Shown: positions 45,353 to 55,539 of the stretch, piece after piece | Layout of the letters: every line of letters starts with the position of its first letter | Position numbering within the stretch: the stretch's first letter is position 1 | Source: Armillaria gallica | Lineage: Eukaryota > Basidiomycota > Agaricomycetes > Agaricales > Physalacriaceae | DNA length: 64,000 nucleotides | Reading direction: 5' to 3' | NCBI GenBank assembly: GCA_037576215.1 | Contig: JBANDB010000005.1 | Location: forward strand, 3,844,001 to 3,908,000 | Program-made: the position numbers and the translations under genes | The notes under the pieces: model-generated | Databases searched by the model: none | What the model was told of the DNA's origin: nothing | The model's input: the letters and a program-made list of their open reading frames with translations, nothing else

Positions 45353-47063
45353 TGACGAGGCTGGTGACGGGCACCTGTGAAACTGAGCACAGCCTAGTGT
45401 GAACACACACTAAACCCAACTCAACCCCACTAAACACACAAACACACAATCTCTTTAAGTGCGGAGGGGAGCAAGGATTTTAATTCTACTTGCACACCGA
45501 CAGTATCCCAATTTCTCTCAGTGAGCTCGCTAGAACGATACGCACAACAACATAGTCTTTTCAAGCTAGTCTCAAATTCTCTAGCTCTTCAGAGCTTTTT
45601 ACAAGAGAGCACGGTGCACCACGCAACCCTCAAGGCAAAATATATTTCAATAGCTGGAACACACGGATACGCAGCTCCGCAAGTTGACCAAGTTTGGTCA
45701 GTGAGCTCGCTAAGTACGACTCGCCGCTAGATCTAATCTACACACAACGCCACCTCTCTCTTAGTGGCTAAACCTGACTTCCAAACTCATCACGATGGAG
45801 GCCCTCAGCACTCCCACTCAAGTCTTAATTACTTTCAGAACCATCCCTGCAAGTCCTCACACACAGTGCACTCGCCCTAACAACGGTGCCGCAAGGTCCA
45901 ACTGTGCACACCTGTCACACTTCATGCAACTACTAGAACAGCTCAAGCTGGCTGATTCCCTTGCAACTACTCCTAGACCTACACAGAGGCCGACACAATG
46001 CAAATTCTCTTTTTACACTGAACCAGAAAAGGAACAGAGCTCTTCTCTCAGATTTATCTCAGCAAACTCTCAAGATGGGCACAGCGTCACTGCCCCGAAT
46101 CTCTTTCTTGTCTCAAGTAAACCGAAGTTTTTATCCAAAATGTTTCTCTTGTTCTATTTCTCTGTGAGCTCGCTAAACTTGCATTCTAGCTGAGACTCGA
46201 AGCTACTAACTCTTACGCGCTGCAACAAGTCCAGATCCAAACTGAAACTTTATTACTGTACGTGGGGGGTAGGTATCTTGCTTTTACTACGTGAAAATCT
46301 ACTCTACTTATACTACAGAAGATTGATTGTTACAAACAGATTTTTAGTAATTTACTTCTTTTTCGGCCAGGTATCCCTTATCTGAGTTAGCCCAGCGCTC
46401 TAGGCAGCGCGCCACTTTTTCCTCTTTTTAGTATCCTCAAAGGGCTAAGCGATGTCTACGTCGCTTGCCCTAGCAGCAGAGTAGCTCGCACACGTGCACT
46501 CAATAGCTGCTTAATCCTCAATCACCAATCACACTTCGTATTCGGCTTTCGGGTCTGCTCCAAAGGTGACAGCGCCATGTTCTAGACTCAGTAACCAGGA
46601 AATGCCTCAGCTTTCCAGTCCACTCGCTACTTCCATCGGCCAAAGCCTGTTTCTAGGCCATGCCTGGGGTTCTCTTGATTACCCCACACGTGATATCGTT
46701 TTTCTGGATCTCCAGGGACCACGCGTCATAGATTACAGACATGTCGTTATCTAAATTAGCCTCGGCCCGTGTACAAGCGCATCCCACTCCAGCTGAGTCC
46801 TCTATTGCAAACAGGTGGTTTGGCAATCTAGCTCACCCTTCGGCCTTGTTGCCGTGCATGCCTGTAAGGTACAGTGCAACGACAAAGTCCTTATGTTTTA
46901 ATCCTGTTGCTTCTTTTTCTGTTATAGAGCTCTCTACCTCAGTGACCTTGCTTCTTCACATGCCACTTGCACTGTCAGCCCACTCACGATGCCTCTGCAT
47001 TGCTAAAGTGTAAGGTATGACATTTTGCAAAATTACACCCTTAGACACGCTGCGGGTGTGACA
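45353..47063 (-). repeat. 5' LTR (right), 1711 bp
   Basis: Intact LTR from TGACGAGGCT (45353) to GGGTGTGACA (47063) on the plus strand. It includes three copies of GTGAGCTCGCTA. It is followed by CCGG, matching the left flank. Confidence 0.9.
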
Positions 47064-47440
47064 CCGGATGCGTGGAAAGAAACTAAAAAGCAATTAGAAG
47101 TAATAAGATAAATAAATCATACCTTTTATGCTAAGAGAGAGCACAATTTACGTGCTATATGGGCATGGAGGCGAGACTCAGTGGTGGTCAAAGGGAGAAA
47201 AGAAATTGCACAGCCACTCGATCACTGCTCACTTGGTTGGACCGCAGCGATCGAGTGCGCAGAATAAGTATCTACGAAAGGAACATGAAAAGTACTAGTA
47301 GTAGAATGAAGAAAATGTGCCTTTTGTGTACCATTCAGCTTTGTATTGGCACACAATTTGGCATGGTAAAGGTTGACATGAGCATTGAAGGCGGAAGTTA
47401 AGTTGTTGCCATAAAAGGGCCAATGTTTGTCACTGTTGAA
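47064..47440. other. Unassigned spacer between retrotransposon and NLR-2
   Basis: A-rich sequence without similarity to the upstream regions of NLR-1 or NLR-3. A plus frame at 47159-47401 has no recognisable domain. A TAA just before 47455 closes the frame of the following NLR exon, so the NLR start is missing here. Confidence 0.4.
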
Positions 47441-50400
47441 TTCTAAGGTATAACTTAAGAATGCTCAGGGTCCTACCCACAAAATCGCTCAGAAAAGGAC
47501 GAATCCTCATTACCTCAGACTCGTAAAGGAAAAGGTGAACAATGATCCACCTCAATGGAAGACGGTGAAAAAGAGATTGCTGTGGACGCTTACTAAAACA
47601 AGCGTGGAGGATGATCTGAAGAAGATCGAACGTTTCAAGACCTTAGTCATGAGCGCTGTGCAACTTGATGCCATGTAAGTGACTCCTGCTTTCACCTCTC
47701 CAAGGCTAAGTTTAGTATACAGCAAATTATCTCATGCAATTAAGGACATGCTAGGTGATTCCAAGCGCACCACTGAGGAAACTCTAGGTATAATCAAGAA
47801 GCAACAGATGGGTATGTTCGCACCTAAATTTTACCGTCGGATGGTATACTGATGCAGGGACATGTTACAGATGAAGACACTGCAGAGGTAGTAAAGTGGC
47901 TCACCTCCAACACTGTGGACTACAATGATGTTCAGCTCGAGACACTGAAAAAATGTGTCAGCAATACTGAACAGTGGATCCTCAAGTCGCCGGAGTTTCT
48001 AACTTAGGTAGATGGTTCTGGGAAGTCTCGTACTTTGTGGTGTCAGGGAGGTCATGAGTCATTTTGGCCAGTCTCTTCATTGATTTCTTGAGGCCAATAC
48101 ATCTCTTCAGCTGGTGTTGGCAAGACCTTCCTGGCCTCAATCATTGTTAACCATTTGCATTCATTGCCAGTGGTCAAAGAGGGAAAGGCACTTGTCCTGA
48201 GTATCTTTTGTGATTACAAATCTACGGTTGAACAGACCATAGAGAATGTTCTTCATAGCCTCCTGAAACAGCTGGTTCAAGACTATGGCCTTTTTCCCTT
48301 GACTGAGACACTTCATGCTGACCAGAAAACAAAACGCCCCTCTCATGATGACCTTACCAAATGTCTGTCAGAAGTGCTGCAATATGTTTCTTCTCATGTC
48401 TACATTGTTCTTGATGCACTGGATGAGTTTGCTAATGACCATCAAGCACATCTCATCAATGTGATTCGGGGGTCATTGGGAGATAATATCCATCTTCTTG
48501 TGACATCAAGATCTGATATTGCACTAGATTCATTCTTTGAGGCAGATACCACATTGAATATTGAAGCTTCTGTTGATGATATCAAGTTATATATTGTAGA
48601 CAGATTCTCTCAAAGTTCACGTCTTGCCAGCCATATCATGGGGAAAGATGGCACAATTTTGCAAGAGGAAATACTTAGTAAAGTAACAGAAAAATCTTAT
48701 AGCATGTATGTTACTCATGCAGGCATGCTTGTTGCACCTATTGACTAACTCTCTGTAGGTTCCTTCTGGCAAGACTGCACATGGATTCACTTGCTCAGAC
48801 AGCAACTAGAAGAAAACTTAAAGATGCACTTGCTAAGCTGCCAGAGAATATAATGGGTGCATATGCTGAAATACTGGAGAGTCAGATCAATAGTCAAAAT
48901 GATGATGATAGAGTCCTTGCATTTTGCATATTTGGCTGGATAGCCTTTGCAAAGCGTTCTTTGACTGTGTTGGAACTGCAGCATGCATTGGCTGTGGATC
49001 TTGACTCAGATATGATGGCTTTCAATCCTGATAATCTCTACAGTGAAGACATTTTGGGAAGTGTCTGTGGTGGACTTGTCATTACTAGTGGTGTAGACCA
49101 GAGGGAATGGCCTAGGAATCCTATAGTGAGGTTTGCACGTAAGTAAAATGATCTGATTCTTTCTATTGAAGCTAAAGATGAATTTATTTAGATTATACAA
49201 CACAGGAGTATTTTATGTCTCAGAAAGACAATTTATTTCCTCAACTCCAAGAGACCATTGCACACACCTGCCTGACATATATGTTGTTCAACAACTTTAG
49301 GCATCAGTATTATGTTGATTATAATGATAAAATCAGGCTATACTATGATAATAGCAACAACAGCAATGACAACATCCAATCAATAAATACTCCTCACTTC
49401 CAATTTCCTTATAGAGGTCAATATGTTTCTGTTCAGGAGCACCATCCAGTTCTTCCCATCCATCTTTCCTATCCTTTCAATGGAAGTTATAGAATCTATG
49501 CATTTCTTCACTACTCACTTGATCACTGGATCTACCATGCCACAAAACTACAACACTCAATAGTAAATAAAATTATTGCATTTCTTGACTCTGCATGTCG
49601 CAGAAAGATCAAAAAGACTTATCATGCTGTAATATCTACCAAAGCACCCACCCCACTTCATTTGGCTGTGCAGTATAATCTGTTGCATATTACAGAAGTA
49701 CTTTTAAAACGAGGAGATGATCCATGCCAGTGTGAGACACCATTGTTGATCACAGCCAGCAAAAGTAGGAATTCTGAGATGGTAAAACTGCTTCTTGATC
49801 AAGACAAAATTGATCCAAACACCCAGGACTCTTTGAAACAACAGACACCCTTGTCTTATGCTGCAGAAAGGGGGTCTATGCAAATTGTAGAGATGTTATT
49901 GAAGTCAGATCAAGTCAATGTGAATTGCAAGGACTCCATAAGATGTACACCCTTGTCCTATGCTGTGAAAAGTGGGTCTACACAGATTGTAGAGATGTTA
50001 TTGCAGTTGGACCAGGTTGATGTGAATTGCAAGGACTCCACAGGGTGTACACCCTTGTTTTATGCTGCAAAAGAGGGGTTTATGGAGATTGTAGAAATGT
50101 TGTTGCAGTTAGATCAGGTAGATGTGGATTGCAAGGACTCTAGAGGACATACACCCTTGTCCTATGCTGCAGAAAGGGGATCTATGGAGATTGTAGAGAT
50201 GTTATTGAAATCAGATCAAGTGGATGTGAATTGCAAGGACTCTAGAGGACATACACCTTTGTCCTATGCTGTAGAAAATAAGTCTACACAGGTCGTAAAA
50301 ATGTTACTGCAGTTAGATCAGGTTGATGTAAATTGCAAGGACTTTACAGGATGTACACCCTTGTTCTATGCTGCAAAAGGAGGGTCTATAGAGATTGTAG

Positions 50401-53240
50401 AAATGTTATTACAGTTGGATCGAGTAGATGTGGATTATAAGAACTCTAGAAAATGTACACCCTTGTCTTATGCTGCAGAAATGGAGTCTGTGCAGATTGT
50501 AGAGATATTGTTGAAATCAGATCAAGTCAATGTAAATTGCAAGGACTCCACAGGATGTACACCCTTTTCCTATGCTGTGGAAAGGAAATATACACAGGTT
50601 GTAGAAATGTTGTTGCAGTTGGATCAGGTCAATGTGAATTGCAAGGACTCCACAGGACATACACCCTTGGCCTATGCTGTGAAAAGGAGGTCCACACAGG
50701 TTGTAGAGATGTTATTGAAGTCAGATCGTGTCAATGTGAATTGCAGGGACTCCAGAGGATGTACACCCTTATCCAATGCTGTAAAAAAAGAGTACACAGA
50801 GATTGTAGATAAGTTATTGTGGTTGGCTGAGGTTGATGTGAATTGCAAGGACTCCTCAGGACGCACACCCTTATCCTATGCTGCAGAAAGGGGATCTATT
50901 AAGATTGTAAAGATGTTATTAGAGTTGGATGAGGTTGATGTGGATTGCAAGGACTCCAGAGGACGTACACCCTTCTCCTATGCTGTGGAGAGCTGGTCTA
51001 TGGAGATTGTAATGAAATTATTACAGTTTGATCAGGTTGATGAGAATTGTAAGGACTTCACAGGGCATACACCCTTGTCCTATGCTACAGAAAAGGGGTC
51101 AACAGAGATTATAGAGATGTTATTGCAGTTGGATCAGGTTGATGTAGATTGCAAGGACTCCAGAGGACGTACACCCTTATCCTATGCTGCAGAAAGAGGC
51201 TCTACACAGATTGTAGAGATGTTATTGCAGTTGGATAAAGTTGATGTGAATTGCAAGGACTCTATAGGATGTACACCCTTATCTTATGCTGTGGCGAGCT
51301 CATCTACACAGGTTGTAAAGATGTTATTGCAGCTAGATCAGATTGATGTGGATTGCAAGGACTTTACAGGATGTACACCTCTATCCTATGCTGTAGAGGG
51401 CTGGTCTACACAGATTGTAGAGATATTATTGCAGTTAAATCAGGTTGATGTGGATTGCAAGGACTCCAGAGGACGTACACCCTTGTCCTATGCTGTAGAA
51501 AGGGGTTCTACACAGATTGTAAAGATATTATTGCAGTTAGATCAGATTGATGTGGATTCCAAGGACTCAAGAGGATGTACACCCTTATCCTATGCTTCAG
51601 AAAGGGGGTCTACAGAGATTGTAGAGATGTTATTGCAGTTTGATCAGGTTGATGTAGATTGCAAGGACTCTAGAGGATGTACACCCTTGTCCTATGCTGT
51701 GGGAGAGGGGTCTACAGAGATTGTAGAAATGTTATTGCAGTTCAATCAGGTAAATGTGAATTGCAAGGACTCCACAGGATGTACACCCTTGTGTTATGCT
51801 GCAAAGGGAGAGTCTAAGCAGATTGTTGAAATGTTATTGCAATTTGATCAGGTAGATGTTAATTGCAAGGACTCTGCAGGATGTACACCCTTGTCATATG
51901 CTGCAAAAGGGGGATCTGTGGATATTGTAGAGATATTATTGCAGTTGGATAAGGTTGATATGGATTGCAAGGACTCCAGAGGACATACACCCTTGTCTTA
52001 TGCTGCAGAAAGAGGCTCTACACAGATTGTAGATTACAGGACGTACACCTTTGTCCTATGCTGCAGAAAGGGGGTCTACAGAGATTGTAGAGATGTTGTT
52101 GCAGTCAGATCATGTCAATGTGGATTGCAAGGATTCTACAGGATGTACACCCTTATCCTATGCTGCAAAAGGAGGGTCAACACAGATTGTAGAAATATTA
52201 TTGCAGTTAGATAGGATCAATGTGAATTGCAAAGACTCCAGAGGACATACACCCTTGTCTTATGCTGTGGCAAGCAGGTCTACTCAGATTGTAGAGATGT
52301 TATTGCAGTTGGATCAGGTTGATGTAAATTGCCAGGACTTCAGAGAACATACACCCCTTATGATAGCAGTCATATCTGGTGATATATTGACAGTTGAAAT
52401 CTTACTGAAGCACACACAAGTTGCTAAGTTAGCTAGAGACAATGAGGATAACACTGCATACAGTCATGCTTATTGGCGGATCCATCGAGAACTAGACTCT
52501 TCCAACAGTGATGTGATCATTGTACTTCTTGAGAAATATGGATGCAGGCCCCAGATCTTAAATCAATATGAACCTACCTATAGGTTGGCAGAAGACCTAT
52601 CCAGTGATGAGCATTTAAGCTCAAGCTCTGGTTTCTGTATTCAATTGTGTTCATCCTCTACTCCTTTTCCAACAGAGGATCTTACTGGACCACCCCCATT
52701 CCATGATACCAATGGAGACCCCATCTATATTGGTTCTGCCATCTTTGGAAAATCCATCCATCCATGCAAGATTGAACCTCATCTAGCTGTCCCTTGCTCA
52801 GTCTCCTTTAGTGGCAGAAAAATAGCTCACATGGGGTGTTATGATCTGCTCCCCTTCAATCCTGATACAATGGAATTTGTACTCATGTCTCAAGGGCACT
52901 TCCCAGCTGGAAGGAGGCTGGTTAAAGGTGGCTACAATCAGGATGGGACACCACTCTACCATGGTGTAGCTACACTCAATGGGATAAAAATACCTGGAAG
53001 CATCAGTCATCGCTGGTATGTGTTGTGATTTGTCAGGTGCCATAGCTAACTGATTTCTTCTTCTTTAGGCCTGGATGCAACATAACCTGGGGCAACACTC
53101 TATACCTGGTTCACTCTGACTATGAAATCTTGTGTGTACAAGTGATTTTTCACATTACTTTGAATATTATTTACATAACTATATCTCCAGGTGCTGGAAA
53201 TAATAATGGAAGTGTACAAAATGAACAATATAGTAAATAG
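47441..53240 (+). pseudogene. NLR-2: partial HeLo-like / NACHT / about 25 ankyrin repeats / DM9
   Basis: Begins mid-domain (VKEKVNNDPPQWKTVKK). Exons by alignment: to 47674, 47723-47811, 47871-48053, 48111-48705, 48759-49138, 49192-53015, 53069-53240. Walker A core GVGKT follows the intron ending 48110, and Walker B is YIVLDALDEF. The winged-helix-like part reads AFCIFGWIAFAKRSLTVLEL. Ankyrin flank repeats (PTPLHLAVQYNLLHITEVLL; TPLMIAVISGDILTVEILL) enclose the expanded array. The C-terminal DM9 domain (GDPIYIGSAIFGKSIHPCKI; GRRLVKGGYNQDGTPLYHGV) ends in a spliced last exon with DYEILC. Lesions: no start, TAG at 48005-48007, donor AT instead of GT at 48054, and a net 44-bp loss near 52034 that shifts frame inside the array. 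Most of the long frame (49215 to about 52034) is intact. Confidence 0.85.
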
Positions 53241-54825
53241 ATTTTGTTCAATGCAAATCATCTCAGCCAAACAGTATAACATAAACAGTGATGAACAGGT
53301 CAACCTGGGCATGAAAGAGGTGTGGTAATTCAGCCTGGATCATAGCAAGTGCCCACACTCACCAGACTCACTGTCAGGATTGGTAAGTATTACTCAGCTA
53401 TGTTTCTTTTCTCTGCACAAAATTTCTAGCAGTTTCTTTCAAAAGTAGTATATAAAGCTATGTGTAGAGCAGGACCCCTTGTGTATTTGCCTTCCAAAGG
53501 TTCCCTGTTGCTTGATAATTCACCCCTTAATCCAACAAGAGGAGCTTGCTGTGGTGCTGGTGAGGGCTCCCACCTACAGAGAATGCAGGTCACTGGAAAA
53601 TTTTCCTTAACATGTGCACAGAGATGTTGAAGTAAGAGAACATATTCACACCAAGCCAGACTATACAGTTATATCAGCTGTGAAACCATTCCACAGCCTA
53701 ATCCACCTCACTGTGCAAGCCAGATGTATGTCAAATTGTCAATGAATGATCAGCAACAGCACATGATCAAAGTAAACTGTTGATGGTCAAGATTCTAATG
53801 CTATCATCTGGCATTATTGATGACATTGACAAATCTGTAGGGTTGCCAAAAACATCACCCTAATTGAGAGTGCATAGTAAGCAACCCTGATTTGTGAATG
53901 TAATCACTGGAAAGATAAGGAATAACTGGGGTAAAGCCAGAAGCTCTAAGGGTTCAATGAGCGACTAGTAAGAGAACAGCTTTTAGCTGTCAGTCAATAT
54001 AAACAAAGCATCAATACATTCCAGGTGTTCATTGAAATATTGAGATGATGGATATCTTGAGTGACTTCAAACTTGGATCATCTCAACATATTATTATGTG
54101 TAACAATTGATACACAGTACAACATGTGACTTGCAGTAATATGGCTGGCAATGTATACCTGCAGAGTATTAGCTGAAGAAGCTGATAAAAGGGGTTAGCT
54201 TACAGCAGAGACAATCTGAGAGATTTGAATGATGACAATAGATATGACAATAACTCTGTTTTCTTATGCAGAACATGTCCCTGGATTTGGTGCAAGTAAT
54301 TTGTATGAGTAAGACAAAGACATCTAGGCAAACCTGAGGCAGACTGTGAAACCATGAAAGACCGCAGTCATTTGTATTATACACATCCCTCCCACCCTTT
54401 GTTTGTATGCCAGTTTGAGTCCAATAGAATCCACCCAAGGACATTCAAACATGACTGAGTGAACATTTACAGAAGTGGGTCCACAAGCCTGCTATCTTCT
54501 CCTTCTGTGATGAACATGCTTGAGAATGCAAGCATGCCACATTAATTGGAGATTGGATCACTTGAAAGTTGATAGACTATAGCAGAAGTGAGCATGGCTG
54601 AAAGTAGAACAGAGTGAAAGGTATAAACCATCCCAAGCATGTTCTCATCCCTCCGCTTAGCTTTGCTCATGTCACCAGCATCTGGGTCCCAGATGTGATC
54701 TGAGGTCAGACTGGCATCCTCTTGTTGTATAGTGCAGTAGGAATGGCAGGCATAGTGGTTGGGGTATCAATGCACTTCATCAGGTGAAAGTAGAACCGTA
54801 TTGCAAGGAGGGCACAGTCAGATTA
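48110..54825. other. CpG-depleted tract covering NLR-2 and its 3' flank
   Basis: CG dinucleotides are almost absent: none in 53101-53460 and none in 54001-54300. They become common again abruptly at about 54826 (AGCCGGCG). A similar tract covers positions 1 to about 3000 (NLR-1). From 53241 to 54825 no gene or repeat is recognised. This pattern fits long-term cytosine methylation with deamination. Confidence 0.8.
49850..52370 (+). repeat. Coding tandem array of about 25 ankyrin units (102 bp each)
   Basis: Units have the form TPLSYAAERGSTQIVEMLLQ LDQVDVNCKDSTGC, 34 residues long. Residues after YA and within the GSTQ/GSME positions vary most; TPL, IV.MLL and CKD are nearly fixed. One unit is truncated near 52034, where ATTGTAG joins ATTACAGGACGTACACC and 44 bp net are missing. 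The unrelated-looking frames in other phases (for example 50453-50812) are shadows of this array. Confidence 0.95.
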
Positions 54826-55539
54826 GCCGGCGTAATTTTATAGTCCTGTCGAGACCAAGTGAATCATATTATATTTAGACAAGGTAATATATTACATTGG
54901 ATTATTTAAAACTCGCAAAGGAAATTGTAGCGCGCTGGTCTAAGAAATCGTGGTTGGTGTCCAGTCTCATGGCACAGAGAGAGGACAGCGAACTTGACGA
55001 GTGGCGGGTAGGTATGCTGTTAGGAAAAAGGACATCGTAGTTTTCTCGCCGTCCATATCATGGTGCAACTCGTCGCTGTGACTTGTATTCAGAATGATCA
55101 GACGAGTCCATGGTGAATAACAACGTGGCGGGAGGCAGAGAATCATTTGATGGTGAGGTCGCCTCCAGATGTTTCAGTAATGCAGATCCAGTGAATGGAG
55201 GAAGCCAAGGATGACAATTGTCGCCGTCACTACCTCATGTTGTGCTGGTGATGGTCAACAACAGCATCCCATCGAGAGAGATCGCTGGCCAACACCCCCT
55301 GGAGCAATGATGTCGTCTAGCTTCTCGATGGCACTGAATGTCCTTTATGAACTGTAGATGGTAACACTAGATATCAATGAGAATTCAGCAAAGGATGTTC
55401 TCCGTGCACGGCTCTCTGACTGTACGGCCACCCTAGTCTCACGACCTGTTCCTCTCTTCGCCTACAAAATGCCAAAATCTATGCCTTGCTCCACCTTCTG
55501 CTGAATATATGACACCCTAACGCGAGCACTAGCGTAGTT
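54826..55539. other. Intergenic, nothing recognised
   Basis: Composition returns to the window norm. No coding frame with a known domain was seen before the R block begins. Confidence 0.35.

Larger units (their letters stand above)
27310..47063 (-). mobile_element. Ty3/gypsy LTR retrotransposon with nested insertion
   Basis: Bounded by two 1711-bp LTRs (TG..CA) and the flank CCGG at 27306-27309 and 47064-47067, a probable target-site duplication (ACCGG if one shared base is counted). Order on the minus strand is gag, zinc knuckle, protease, RT, RNase H, integrase, which places it in Ty3/gypsy (Metaviridae). The internal part is 13.3 kb, far longer than gag-pol needs. The extra 6.3 kb between integrase and the 3' LTR carries two plus-strand spliced genes. 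LTRs are highly similar, so the insertion is fairly recent. The coding region has at least four breaks. A 3-kb palindromic element sits in the 3' (left) LTR. Confidence 0.92.

Noticed and set aside
50453..50812. 119-aa ORF as a separate protein
   Set aside because: Out-of-phase reading of the ankyrin array; cysteine/tyrosine-rich composition follows from the repeat.
52035..52214. C-terminal tail of the 999-aa frame as true protein
   Set aside because: It is the wrong phase after the 44-bp deletion; the conserved ankyrin frame continues from 52051 instead.
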